Assembly (NCBI GenBank): GCA_022828085.1
Contig: JAJEIY010000008.1
Span: forward strand, 1 to 38,237
Origin: Acidobacteriota bacterium
GTDB lineage: Bacteria; Acidobacteriota; Vicinamibacteria; Marinacidobacterales; Marinacidobacteraceae
DNA: 38,237 bases
Reading direction: 5' to 3'
The notes below the pieces were generated by a model. That model was not told the origin of the DNA and ran no database searches. It saw nothing but the letters and a program-made list of their open reading frames with translations. Every line of letters starts with the position of its first letter. Position 1 is the stretch's first letter. The translations under genes and the position numbers were made by a program. Shown here one piece after another: positions 25,068 through 32,732 of this stretch.

Positions 25068-25084
25068 TATCATGATGTCATGAT
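25068..25084 (+). promoter_or_regulatory. vapB promoter with overlapping palindromic operator
   Basis: TATCAT (25068-25073) lies 6 nt before ATG 25080. ATCATGA-TG-TCATGAT (25069-25084) is a perfect 7-bp inverted repeat spanning both the -10 and the start codon. A further ATCATG half-site occurs at 25049-25054. A ribbon-helix-helix antitoxin bound here would block RNA polymerase and, in a leaderless mRNA, the start itself. Confidence 0.55.
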
Positions 25085-25328
25085 TCGAATGCAGGTTCAG
25101 TTCACGGGCGAACAGGCGGCCGCACTCAAGGAGGCGTCCCGAGCGCGAGGGAGATCCATTTCCGATCTGGTTCGCGAATCGGTTACCCGCTTTCTCGCGC
25201 GGGATGCCGCGCCGGCCCGGCAGGAACGGGTGCGGCTCGCCGAGGAGATGCTGGGCGCCTTCGATTCCGGGATCCCCGACCTCGCGGAAGACCACGATCG
25301 GTATCTGGCGGAGGACTTCGACGATTGA
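25080..25328 (+). CDS. vapB: Ribbon-helix-helix antitoxin, second VapBC
   Basis: This 82-residue antitoxin has a ribbon-helix-helix domain (about residues 2-42: MQVQFTGEQAAALKEASRAR then GRSISDLVRESVTRFLA) and an acidic C-terminal tail (about 55-82, ending YLAEDFDD) that would contact the toxin. ATG 25080 is set by the -10 box 6 nt upstream, and no Shine-Dalgarno sequence is visible. The start codon lies inside a perfect palindrome, typical of autoregulated toxin-antitoxin operons. The toxin gene overlaps its stop by 4 nt. Confidence 0.88.
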   Translation: MIRMQVQFTGEQAAALKEASRARGRSISDLVRESVTRFLARDAAPARQERVRLAEEMLGAFDSGIPDLAEDHDRYLAEDFDD

Positions 25329-25735
25329 GCGTGTTCGTGGACACCTCGGCGTTCCTGGCGATGCTGGATCGGGCGCAGCGCCGACACGACGACGTGGCGA
25401 ACGCGTGGAGGGGAGTCGTTGCGGCAGACCGCCCGGTGGTCACTTCCAACTACGTCGTGGTCGAGTCGTTCGCACTTCTGCAGCGCCGCGTCGGCATGCA
25501 AGCGGTACGCGTTCTGGTCGCGCGCTTCCTCCCGCTGGTGGAAACCGTGTTCGCGACCGATCAGGTCCACGCGGCGGCAACCGCCGCGTTCCTGACGGCG
25601 AACCGCCGGCGCCTGTCCTTCGTGGACTGCGTCAGCTTCGAACTGATGCGGCAGCGCGGAATCAGTGATGTCCTGTCGCTGGACGCCGATTTCCAGCGTG
25701 AAGGCTTCCGTCTGCTGCCGGGTTTCGCGGACTGA
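25325..25735 (+). CDS. vapC: VapC-type PIN-domain toxin, second VapBC
   Basis: This 136-residue PIN-domain ribonuclease has acidic residues Asp6 (SVFVDTSAFLAML), Glu47 (VVVESFALL), Asp101 (LSFVDCVSFELM) and Asp120/Asp122 (LSLDADFQREGF). The last motif, with its Phe-x-x-x-Gly-Phe ending, is the standard C-terminal VapC signature. Translation starts at TTG 25325 in a TTGA overlap with the antitoxin stop; GTG 25331 is an alternative two codons in. It belongs to a different subfamily from the PIN toxin at 14361. The next feature downstream is a repeat fragment and then a convergent aminotransferase gene. Confidence 0.9.
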   Translation: MSVFVDTSAFLAMLDRAQRRHDDVANAWRGVVAADRPVVTSNYVVVESFALLQRRVGMQAVRVLVARFLPLVETVFATDQVHAAATAAFLTANRRRLSFVDCVSFELMRQRGISDVLSLDADFQREGFRLLPGFAD

Positions 25736-25809
25736 GCACACCCCGAGTGGCGGTGGGGTCCCGGACGCAGGGGTTCCTCCCGTCGTCCGCGGACGCGTGT
25801 GATGGCGCC

Positions 25810-25834
25810 GCCGGTTGGGAACGCCGGCGCTGCC
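25810..25834 (+). repeat. Dispersed repeat fragment, copy 7
   Basis: CCGGTTGGGAACGCCGGCGC matches the leader and first arm of the dispersed repeat, preceded by GATGGCGCCG as in the copy at 33771. Hairpin 2 is missing. Confidence 0.55.
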
Positions 25835-25844
25835 ACCCCGTCCG

Positions 25845-27188
25845 TTAGCCGAGTACCTCTTCGAGAGCGCCGGCGACCGCGTCGGCGATCTGGGCGAGGT
25901 CGGCGGACGTCGAGCACACCGGCGGGGCGCAGACGAACACGTCGCCGCGGAGCCGGCTGAACACCCCCCGCTCGTCGATCGCCTTCAGGAGGCGGGGCCC
26001 CACCTTCTCCGAAGCGGGGAAGAGTTCCCGCGTCCCCCGGTCCGCCACCACTTCGACCGCGGCCATCAGTCCCTTGCCGCGCACCTCGCCGACGTTCGGA
26101 TGGCTCCCGCAGGCCTGTTCCAGGTTGCGGATCAGTTCGGCCCCTTTCTCGCCCGCCATCTCCACGAGTCCCTCTTCCCGGATGATGCGGAGGTTCTCGA
26201 GCGCGACCGCGCAGGAGACCGGATGGGCGCTGTAGGTATAGGCGTGCATCCAGATCGGATCGCCCTCGTCGAGGGTCGCCGCCACCCGGTCGGAGAGGCC
26301 GATCCCGCCGAGCGGGATGTGCCCGGAGGTGATGGCCTTCGCGAACTGCATGATGTCGGGCTCGATGCCCCAGTGGTTCAGCCCGAACATCGTTCCGGTC
26401 CGGCCGAATCCGGTGATCACCTCGTCGGAGACGAGCAGCACTTCGTAGCGGTCGCAGATCTCCCGGATCCGCGGGAAGTAGTCGTCGGTGGGGACGATCA
26501 CCCCGCCCGCGCCCTGGACCGGCTCGGCGATGAACATCGCGACGGTGTCGGGCCCTTCCTCGAGGATCGCCGTCTCGAGCTCGTCGGCGGCGGCCTCGCC
26601 CCGGGTCTTCCCCGGCGGCGGGTCGTAGAAGTAGGGATACGGGGAGCTGATGTGGCGGAAGCCCGGCATCCGGGGCTCGAACATGGGCCAGTAGACGCTC
26701 ATTCCGGTGGCGCACATGGCCGCGAGCGTCACGCCGTGGTAGCCCCAGATGCGCGAGATGACCTTGGTCTTCTCCGGCTTGCCGCGGACCTTCCAGAAGT
26801 AGCGGGCAGTCTTGATGCTCGAATCGGTGGATTCGCCCCCGCCCGAGGTCAGGAAGAACCGGTTGATGCTCGGGTAGGCGAGCTCGGCCAGGGTCTCGGC
26901 GAGCGCGATGGCCTGGGCGTTCGAGCTTCCCGCGTACCCGGAGGCATAGGCCAGTTGCCGCATCTGCGCCGCGGCCGCGTCGGCGAGCTCCGGGCGGCCG
27001 TGCCCGATGAAGACGTTCCAGAGTCCCGAGAGGGCGTCCACGTAGTCCCGGCCGTCGGCGTCGAAGAGCCGGGCGCCCTCGCCGCGGACCCAGACGTGGC
27101 CGGCGGCGGTCGCCGCGCCCGAGTGGACCGGGTGGATCAGGTGTTCGGCGTCCCGCTCGAGGAGCGCCGACTTGCTGGTTTGGGACAT
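25845..27188 (-). CDS. Class III (omega) aminotransferase
   Basis: This 447-residue PLP-dependent aminotransferase of class III acts in the cytoplasm. Its landmarks are LSGLWNVFIGHGRPEL (53-68), LTSGGGESTDSSIKTARYFW (113-132), the Trp-Gly-Tyr-His motif (148-151) of the PLP pocket, FIAEPVQGAGG (219-229), VSDEVITGFGRTG (253-265) with Asp255, and FAKAITSGHIPLGG (282-295) with the Schiff-base Lys284. The motif set fits omega-amino-acid:pyruvate or putrescine/diamine aminotransferases rather than ornithine or GABA enzymes, but the donor is not resolved. GAAGGGAAGG lies a few bases before ATG 27188. The neighbouring HpcH/HpaI-like lipoprotein is on the same strand 46 bp upstream and may share a transcript. 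Confidence 0.9.
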   Translation of the reverse strand: MSQTSKSALLERDAEHLIHPVHSGAATAAGHVWVRGEGARLFDADGRDYVDALSGLWNVFIGHGRPELADAAAAQMRQLAYASGYAGSSNAQAIALAETLAELAYPSINRFFLTSGGGESTDSSIKTARYFWKVRGKPEKTKVISRIWGYHGVTLAAMCATGMSVYWPMFEPRMPGFRHISSPYPYFYDPPPGKTRGEAAADELETAILEEGPDTVAMFIAEPVQGAGGVIVPTDDYFPRIREICDRYEVLLVSDEVITGFGRTGTMFGLNHWGIEPDIMQFAKAITSGHIPLGGIGLSDRVAATLDEGDPIWMHAYTYSAHPVSCAVALENLRIIREEGLVEMAGEKGAELIRNLEQACGSHPNVGEVRGKGLMAAVEVVADRGTRELFPASEKVGPRLLKAIDERGVFSRLRGDVFVCAPPVCSTSADLAQIADAVAGALEEVLG

Positions 27189-27234
27189 TGGCCTTCCCTT
27201 CGGTTCTGGTTTTGGTCCTCTCCGCGACTGGGCC

Positions 27235-28182
27235 TCAGCGGCCGGCGGCCGCGTGGCCGACGGCGAGCGCCTCCGGGGAGGTCACGATGAAAACGCGGAA
27301 TCCCTGCTCGATCCGCATCGCGATGTCATCCGGACCCGCGGTGATCCCGCAGGGAACGCCGGCCTCGAGGCAGGCGGCCAGCACGGTCTGGATCGCAGCC
27401 TCCACCGCGTCCATGTCGCCCTCGTAGGCGCGCCGCAGGTCGCCGGGACCCGGCGAAACGATGCTGATCCCGGGGACGCTCGTGATCTCGAGCGCGTTCT
27501 CGATGCCGATCCGGTCCTCGATGAGCAGGAAGCTGACCAGCTCGCCCGCCGGATCGAGCGGCCACACCCCGGCGCGCGCCGCGTAGTCCTCCGGCGAGAC
27601 TCCGAAGACCCGCGCCGCTTCGGGGTCCGCGTCCCCGCGGAGCCCGCCCGCCCCCGCCGGCGTCATCGAGGCCACCGCGTGCCGGGCTTCGTCAGCGGTC
27701 TCCACGTGCGGGAAGACGATGCCGTAGGTCCCGGCGTCGAGCCCGGCCGCCGTCCGCTCCGCCGCCTCGTCCATCCCGTCCCGGATCGGTGGAATCCGGA
27801 GCAGGACCGGGTGCGGATTGGCGGACCCGCGCGCGTCGGGAGGCGACAGCGCCTCCTGGTAGGCGGACATCGTGGGAAGGTCGAAGGGCCCGCGCTCGAG
27901 CGAGTAGAAGATGAAGTCGGCCAGCTCCTGCTGCGCCATCTCCATCGCCGTTTCCGGGGTCCGCTCGCCCGAGAAGATCCCGAAGACGACCTGACCGTCG
28001 GCCAGCAACGAGGCGACCCGGTTCCACGACGGGCCAGCGTTGCCGGCCGCCGCGGGCTCGCCGGCCTCTTCTTCCGGCGGCATCTCCTCGCCGGCCGGCG
28101 GCGAGGAGCAGGCGGCGACGCTCCAGGCGAGGCCCAGCACGAACAGGCGGCCGGCAACGGGACGGGAAACGGTGATCTTCAT
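27235..28182 (-). CDS. Lipoprotein with HpcH/HpaI aldolase-like domain
   Basis: This 315-residue protein has an N-terminal lipoprotein signal (FVLGLAWSVAAC, Cys25) and a Glu/Pro/Ala linker, followed by a TIM-barrel domain matching HpcH/HpaI aldolases. Recognisable stretches are ADFIFYSLERGPFDL (88-102), LLRIPPIRDG (127-136), FPHVETADEARHAV (157-170), LLIEDRIGIENALEI (219-233) and ISIVSPGPGDLR (239-250), then VPCGITAGPDDIAMRIEQGF near 276. HpaI enzymes cleave 4-hydroxy-2-oxoacids using a divalent metal held by Glu and Asp; Glu222 and Asp248 occupy those positions, and Arg129 matches the conserved Arg. The catalytic-base His of the usual E-H-G motif is Arg97 here (ERG). It is therefore a secreted and possibly catalytically altered homologue. 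An aldolase on the membrane exterior is unexpected. Confidence 0.82.
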   Translation of the reverse strand: MKITVSRPVAGRLFVLGLAWSVAACSSPPAGEEMPPEEEAGEPAAAGNAGPSWNRVASLLADGQVVFGIFSGERTPETAMEMAQQELADFIFYSLERGPFDLPTMSAYQEALSPPDARGSANPHPVLLRIPPIRDGMDEAAERTAAGLDAGTYGIVFPHVETADEARHAVASMTPAGAGGLRGDADPEAARVFGVSPEDYAARAGVWPLDPAGELVSFLLIEDRIGIENALEITSVPGISIVSPGPGDLRRAYEGDMDAVEAAIQTVLAACLEAGVPCGITAGPDDIAMRIEQGFRVFIVTSPEALAVGHAAAGR

Positions 28183-28330
28183 GGGACGGGCGCTCCGCGG
28201 GGACGGGCTATCCTACCCGGTCGGAAGCGGCCCGTTCCGCTTGTACCCCGTTACCGGATGGCCCCCGGAATCCAGGGATGTTCTCCCCGTGATTTCGGGG
28301 GCTTGCGTATTCCCAAGGAGGAGACGTTTC

Positions 28331-28831
28331 ATGGCTACCGTCACGCTCGGCGGCACCCCGTTCGCCATCTCGGGCGACCTTCCCGCGGCCGGAGACGCCG
28401 CCCCCGATTTCACGCTGACCGGCGGCGACCTCGGTGACATCTCGCTCGGCGACTATGCCGGGCAGCGGCTGATCCTGAACATCTTCCCGAGCGTGGATAC
28501 GCCCGTTTGCGCCGCGTCGGTCCGCCGCTTCAACGAGGAAGCCGCGTCGCTCGAGGGCGTGTCGGTCCTGTGCGTCTCGCGTGACCTGCCTTTCGCGCAC
28601 GGTCGTTTCTGCGCCGCCGAGAACATCGAGGCGGTGAGCTGCGCCTCGGAGATGCGCGACGGCTCGTTCGGCGACGCCTACGGCCTCCGGATCACCGACG
28701 GGCCGCTGAACGGCCTGCTGGCGCGCGCCGTGGTCGTCGTGGACGGCGACGGCAGGGTCCGCCATTCCCAGCTCGTTCCGGAGATCAAGGAAGAACCCGA
28801 CTACGACGCGGCGTTAGCAGCCTGTAGCTGA
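28331..28831 (+). CDS. tpx: Thiol peroxidase (Tpx)
   Basis: This 166-residue atypical 2-Cys peroxiredoxin reduces hydrogen and alkyl hydroperoxides using thioredoxin. The peroxidatic cysteine is Cys60 in PSVDTPVCAASVRRFN and the resolving cysteine is Cys94 in DLPFAHGRFCAAENI, matching Cys61/Cys95 of E. coli Tpx. The N-terminal strand starts VTLGGTPFAISGDLPAAGD, as in the family, and the length is standard. AAGGAG at 28315-28320 lies 10 nt before ATG 28331, one of the clearest ribosome-binding sites in the window. A small CCCCG/CGGGG stem (28285-28300) precedes it. The gene is divergent from the lipoprotein at 27235. Confidence 0.96.
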   Translation: MATVTLGGTPFAISGDLPAAGDAAPDFTLTGGDLGDISLGDYAGQRLILNIFPSVDTPVCAASVRRFNEEAASLEGVSVLCVSRDLPFAHGRFCAAENIEAVSCASEMRDGSFGDAYGLRITDGPLNGLLARAVVVVDGDGRVRHSQLVPEIKEEPDYDAALAACS

Positions 28832-28989
28832 GGCCGCGCTTGCCTCGTTCGCGCACGGCCGCGGCGGAATTCCGGACGACTGCTGCGTGATAAAGTCGCG
28901 AATTCGTTGCATCTTCCGGCGCTTCCCGACCTGAGAAACCAGTCTCCCCCACGAAATTGACGGCCGCGCAGGAAGGGGGAGCCGACCTC

Positions 28990-29688
28990 ATGGAACCCCC
29001 GTCCGACGAAGAACTGTCAGCGGAAGAGCTGTCCGAGGAAGAACTGTCCGGCGAGGATTCAGACGACGGCGGCGTCCCGCCGGCCCCGGTTCCGGGCGTC
29101 TTCGAACTGGGGGACTTCGTCTTCTATCCCCAGATCGGTCATTGCGACGTCGGCGAGGTGATCCACGACGCCCAGACCGGCCTCGATCTCCTCGAGCTGA
29201 ACCCGCAGGACTCCTCGACCGGAAACCGGATTCTGGTGCCGGCCGGGCAGGCGGCCAGCCGGGGGATCCGCCACGCCGGCGACTCCCCCGGGGTGATCGA
29301 GGAGGTCCTCGGGTCGGACTTCGAGCCGACCATCAACGATGTCGCCGAGCGCCTGGACCTGATCACAGCCCAAGAGCGGGAAGGAACGGTGCGCAGTCTC
29401 GCCCTCGCTCTGAAGCGCCTGCATTTTCGCCATGAAGAGAAGATCATCAGCCGGGAAGAGGAGAAACGTCGCTCCCGCATCCGCAAGTGGCTGGTGGTCG
29501 AGTACATGACGGAGAAGGAGGGCACCGCCGGCCAGGCGCAATCGGCGATCACCCGCCTCCTGTCGGGGACGATGAAAGCGGTTCGGGAACGCCGGATGGA
29601 AGATGCGCGGCGAGAGCGACAGCAGCAACGGGCCGAGCGGAAGGCCGCGGAAGCGGAACGCCGCGCCCGCCGTCGCAGCCGTAGCTAG
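28990..29688 (+). CDS. CarD-family transcriptional regulator with acidic N-terminus
   Basis: This 232-residue protein has a CarD/TRCF RNA-polymerase-interaction-like domain (about residues 34-110: FELGDFVFYPQIGHCDVGEV to about GVIEEVL), followed by a helical C-terminal domain (about 115-190). CarD/CdnL proteins bind the RNA polymerase beta subunit and stabilise open complexes. Two additions are unusual. The N-terminus (residues 5-30) is built from a threefold Glu-Glu-Leu-Ser-x repeat, and the C-terminus (about 195-232) is a long Arg/Lys/Glu/Gln helix ending RRARRRSRS. ATG 28990 has GGGGGAG upstream; the frame is open to a TTG at 28957, but that lacks a site. It lies upstream of the xseA operon, with 35 bp between. 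Confidence 0.82.
   Translation: MEPPSDEELSAEELSEEELSGEDSDDGGVPPAPVPGVFELGDFVFYPQIGHCDVGEVIHDAQTGLDLLELNPQDSSTGNRILVPAGQAASRGIRHAGDSPGVIEEVLGSDFEPTINDVAERLDLITAQEREGTVRSLALALKRLHFRHEEKIISREEEKRRSRIRKWLVVEYMTEKEGTAGQAQSAITRLLSGTMKAVRERRMEDARRERQQQRAERKAAEAERRARRRSRS
29008..29052 (+). repeat. 15-bp tandem repeat (x3) inside CarD-family gene
   Basis: Three 15-bp units starting 29008, 29023 and 29038 (GAAGAACTGTCAGCG and close variants) encode (Glu-Glu-Leu-Ser-x) three times. They change length without breaking the frame, so the acidic arm may vary between strains. Confidence 0.8.
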
Positions 29689-29723
29689 CCCGGCGCTTCC
29701 ACCGGAATAGCATCCGGAGGACG

Positions 29724-31346
29724 ATGACCCGCCGTTCTCTCTTCGGACGCCCTCCCTCACCGGCGCCGCCGGTCCCGCCGCCGGCGACGGAACCCCGGAT
29801 CGAGACGGCTGCCGCCGCCCGTCCGGGGTCGGCCGCGTCCCCGTTCTCGATCCGCGAGATCAGCACCCGGATCCGGGAGGTGCTGGAGGACGGCTTCCCG
29901 CGGAGCTTCTGGATCGAAGGGGAACTTTCCCAGGTGGGCCGGCCGCAGAGCGGCCATCTCTACCTGACCTTCCGCGAGGAGCGGGTGGTCCTCGAAGCCA
30001 TGGCCTGGGCCAGCGACGCCCGGGGCTTCGCGTTCGTTCCCGAGCCGGGGGACCGGATCCGCGCCTTCGGCCGGCTGCGCGCCTACGACGGCAAGAGCGT
30101 CTACCAGTTCCAGGTCCAGCGCCTCGAGAAGGCCGGGACCGGCGCGCTGCTGCAGGAACTTCAGGAGCGGGAAGCGCGTCTCGAACGCGAGGGGCTGTTC
30201 GATCCGGCGCGGAAGCGCGCACTCCCCTTTCTGCCGCTCCGGATCGGCCTGCTGACGGCCGCCGGCAGCGACGCGTCGGTCGATTTCACGCGAACGGCCC
30301 GCAGGCGGTTCCCCGGCGTCGGGATCCGCGAACACCACGCACCGGTGCAGGGGCCCGCGGCGCCGGGGGCGCTGGCCGCCGGGATTCGGGCGCTGGGCCG
30401 CCTGGATCTCGACGTCATCGTGGTGGCCCGGGGCGGCGGTTCGGTGGAGGACCTCCTCCCCTTCAGCGACGAACTCGTGGTGCGCGCGGCCGCCGCCTGT
30501 CCGGTGCCGCTCGTGAGCGCGATCGGCCACGAGGCGAACCGTCCCCTGCTCGACCGCGCGGCGGACCTCCGCACGAGCACCCCCTCGGCTGCCGCCCGCG
30601 ACATCCTCCCCCTGCGCGAGGACCTGGTCCGGGAGATCGAGGCGCGCCGGGGAGCGTCGGAGGCCACCGTGCGGCGCGCCCTCCGGGCGGCGGAGGGCCG
30701 GGTGGCGAGCTTCCGGACCCACCGGGCGACGGCGGCGCTGCCCGCGTGGCTCGAAGCGGAGCGGCGGAGCCGCGGGCGGGACCGGTCCACGTCGCTCGAG
30801 GCGGTCCGAAGCGCCATCCGGAGCCGGGAGATCCGTCTCGACGCCGCGCGGAAACGGCTCGACCGGAACCATCCGGCCCGGCGGCTCGCCGAGCAGGCCG
30901 CCCAGTTGCACCGTCTCCGGGAGCGCCTTGCCGGCCTGCCCCTCCTTCGCGGTCCGGAGGCGCGGCTCGAGACAGCCCGGCGCCGGGTTTCGCCGGAGCC
31001 GCTCCACCGGCTCGTCGCAGCGGAGCGCGCCGCGCTGGCCGCCCGCCGCGCCAAGGAGGGCACCGCCGTCCGGAGGTCGCTGGAGCGCCATGCCTTCGTC
31101 GCGGGGGCGGTGGGCCGGAAGCTCGGAGACCTCGATCCGCGGGTCGTCCTGCGGCGCGGCTACAGCCTGGCGCTCGATTCCGCGGGACGCGCGCTCGCTT
31201 CCAGCCGCGAGGTGCGCGTCGGGGACCACCTGCGGTTGCTGCTCGGCGAGGGGGAACTCGGCGCGGCGGTCGAGGAGGTGCGGTTACCGCCGGACGCGGC
31301 GGCCCCGCCGCCCGCGGGACAGAATTCCGAGGGAAACGAGTCATGA
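29724..31346 (+). CDS. xseA: Exodeoxyribonuclease VII large subunit
   Basis: This 540-residue large subunit of exonuclease VII degrades single-stranded DNA. After a Pro/Ala-rich N-terminal extension (about 1-40), the OB-fold begins at FSIREISTRIREVLEDGF. It includes FWIEGELSQVGRPQSGHLYL (about 62-81) and the FGRLRAYDGKSVYQFQV strand. The catalytic region follows, with RIGLLTAAGSDASVDF (about 172-187), DLDVIVVARGGGSVEDLLPF (about 229-248) and SAIGHEANRPLLDRAADLRT (about 265-284, with the usual Asp of GHE-x-D replaced by Asn). A long coiled-coil region (about 300-470) would bind XseB. Its stop overlaps xseB as ATGA. It is the first gene of an overlapping xseA-xseB-ispA-nadK operon. Confidence 0.95.
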   Translation: MTRRSLFGRPPSPAPPVPPPATEPRIETAAAARPGSAASPFSIREISTRIREVLEDGFPRSFWIEGELSQVGRPQSGHLYLTFREERVVLEAMAWASDARGFAFVPEPGDRIRAFGRLRAYDGKSVYQFQVQRLEKAGTGALLQELQEREARLEREGLFDPARKRALPFLPLRIGLLTAAGSDASVDFTRTARRRFPGVGIREHHAPVQGPAAPGALAAGIRALGRLDLDVIVVARGGGSVEDLLPFSDELVVRAAAACPVPLVSAIGHEANRPLLDRAADLRTSTPSAAARDILPLREDLVREIEARRGASEATVRRALRAAEGRVASFRTHRATAALPAWLEAERRSRGRDRSTSLEAVRSAIRSREIRLDAARKRLDRNHPARRLAEQAAQLHRLRERLAGLPLLRGPEARLETARRRVSPEPLHRLVAAERAALAARRAKEGTAVRRSLERHAFVAGAVGRKLGDLDPRVVLRRGYSLALDSAGRALASSREVRVGDHLRLLLGEGELGAAVEEVRLPPDAAAPPPAGQNSEGNES

Positions 31347-31798
31347 GCGAAGCCGGCGACCCCGTCCCGCCACCCGAGGCGACCTTCGAGTCGCTGGAAG
31401 CCGAACTGGAGCAGGCGACCCGCAGGCTCGAGGACGCGTCCGTCCCGCTGGAGGAGCGCCTGCAGCTCCACGCCCGCGCCGCGGCGATGCACCGCCGGCT
31501 GGAAGCCCTCGTGGAAGCGGCGCGGAAGGCCACCGCCGAACCCGGCAAGGACGCCGCCCCCGGCGGCAAGGACCCCGCGGAGCCCTACGAGAAGGTGCGC
31601 GACCGCCTGGCCGCGGTCGTGAACGCGCTGGAGGCCGACGATCTCCCGCTGGCCCGCGTCATCGAACTGCACCGGGAGGCGCAGCGGCTCGCAGCCCGCT
31701 GCGAGGCGATTCTCGACGACGCCCAGGAAGCGGTTGAGCGGGCCGCCGGCGGGCCGGGCTGCAGCGAATCGGATTCCGATGCGGATGCCCCCGTCTGA
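31343..31798 (+). CDS. xseB: Exodeoxyribonuclease VII small subunit, tandem-duplicated
   Basis: This 151-residue XseB is roughly twice the usual 70-85 residues. Two successive XseB-like two-helix units are visible. Unit 1 is about 14-56, with FESLEAELEQATRRLEDA, VPLEERLQLHARAAAMHRR and LEALVEAAR. Unit 2 is about 78-132, with YEKVRDRLAAVVNALEADDL, PLARVIELHREAQRLAAR and CEAILDDAQEAVE. A Lys/Gly/Asp linker joins them. XseB normally binds in several copies along the XseA coiled coil, so one chain here could supply two copies. The Asp/Glu-rich tail is extra. Its ATG overlaps the xseA stop, and its own 3' end overlaps the ispA start. Confidence 0.88.
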   Translation: MSEAGDPVPPPEATFESLEAELEQATRRLEDASVPLEERLQLHARAAAMHRRLEALVEAARKATAEPGKDAAPGGKDPAEPYEKVRDRLAAVVNALEADDLPLARVIELHREAQRLAARCEAILDDAQEAVERAAGGPGCSESDSDADAPV

Positions 31799-32732
31799 AA
31801 CCGCCCTTCCGGCGGCCGGGCCGGAAGCGGACGTCGCCGAGTTCCTCTCCGGTTGCGCGCGGGACGTGAACGCGTTCCTCGACCGCGCGCTCCCCCCCGA
31901 GACCGGCCCGGCGGCGACGCTCGCGAGCGCCATGCGTTACGCCGTGCTCGGCGGCGGGAAGCGGATCCGGCCGGCGCTGGCGATGGCGTCGGCGATCGCG
32001 GTGGGCGGCGAGCGCCGGAACGCCCTGCCCGCCGCCGCGGCGCTCGAGATGATCCACACCTACTCGCTGATCCACGACGACCTGCCGTGCATGGACGACG
32101 ACGACCTGCGGCGGGGGCAGCCGACAGTGCACGTCCGCTACGGGGAGGCGATCGCGGTCCTCGCGGGCGACGCGCTCCACACCCTGGCGTTCGAGACCAT
32201 CGCCGGCAGCGAGGCGCCGCCGGAGGTGCGGCTCGGCTGCGTGGCGCGCCTGGCGGCGGCGGCCGGTCCCGCCGGCATGGTGGGCGGACAGGTGCTCGAC
32301 ATGGAAGCCGAGCACCGGACTCCCGACGCCCGGGGTCTCGAAGCAATCCACCGCGGGAAGACCGGGGCGCTCATCTCCGCATCGCTCGCGCTGGGTGCGC
32401 TTGCCGGCGGGGGCAGCGTCCCACAGGCGGACGCCCTCGCCGCCTTCGGCCGGGAACTCGGGCTCGTGTTCCAGATCGTGGACGACCTGCTCGACGAGGA
32501 GCAGACGAGCGCCCGGCTCGGCAAGTCCGCCGGCAAGGACCGCGCCGCCGGGAAGGCCACTTATCCCGCCATCCACGGGATCGAGGGCGCCCGCGCGGAG
32601 GCCTCCCGGCGGGCGGAACGGGCCCGGGAACTGCTGGCCGCGGTGGGCAAGGAGCCCGGTCCGCCCATAAATTCCTCCGGGATGGACCTCCTGGACGCCC
32701 TCACCGACCGCATCCTCCGTCGTACCGCCTGA
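31779..32732 (+). CDS. ispA: Polyprenyl (farnesyl/geranylgeranyl) diphosphate synthase
   Basis: This 317-residue trans-prenyltransferase condenses isopentenyl diphosphate with allylic diphosphates. It has GGGKRIRP (58-65), the first aspartate-rich motif IHDDLPCMDDDD (98-109), GQPTVHVRYGEAIAVLAGDAL (split around 113-133), and the second motif FQIVDDLLDE near 243. The two-residue insertion in the first motif (DDxxxxD) and the short chain residues before it fit a farnesyl or geranylgeranyl synthase of IspA type. I place the start at ATG 31779, inside the 3' end of xseB, with ATG 31785 as an alternative. In many bacteria dxs follows; here the nadK start overlaps the stop (TGATG) instead. Confidence 0.93.
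   Translation: MRMPPSETALPAAGPEADVAEFLSGCARDVNAFLDRALPPETGPAATLASAMRYAVLGGGKRIRPALAMASAIAVGGERRNALPAAAALEMIHTYSLIHDDLPCMDDDDLRRGQPTVHVRYGEAIAVLAGDALHTLAFETIAGSEAPPEVRLGCVARLAAAAGPAGMVGGQVLDMEAEHRTPDARGLEAIHRGKTGALISASLALGALAGGGSVPQADALAAFGRELGLVFQIVDDLLDEEQTSARLGKSAGKDRAAGKATYPAIHGIEGARAEASRRAERARELLAAVGKEPGPPINSSGMDLLDALTDRILRRTA

Noticed and set aside
28285..28300. A CCCCG/CGGGG stem upstream of tpx was considered as a terminator or riboswitch.
   Set aside because: It has a five-base-pair stem, no following T-run and no conserved aptamer features.
29757..31229. A long minus-strand frame lies opposite xseA.
   Set aside because: It is the antisense shadow of a confidently identified nuclease gene, a usual effect of GC-rich third positions.
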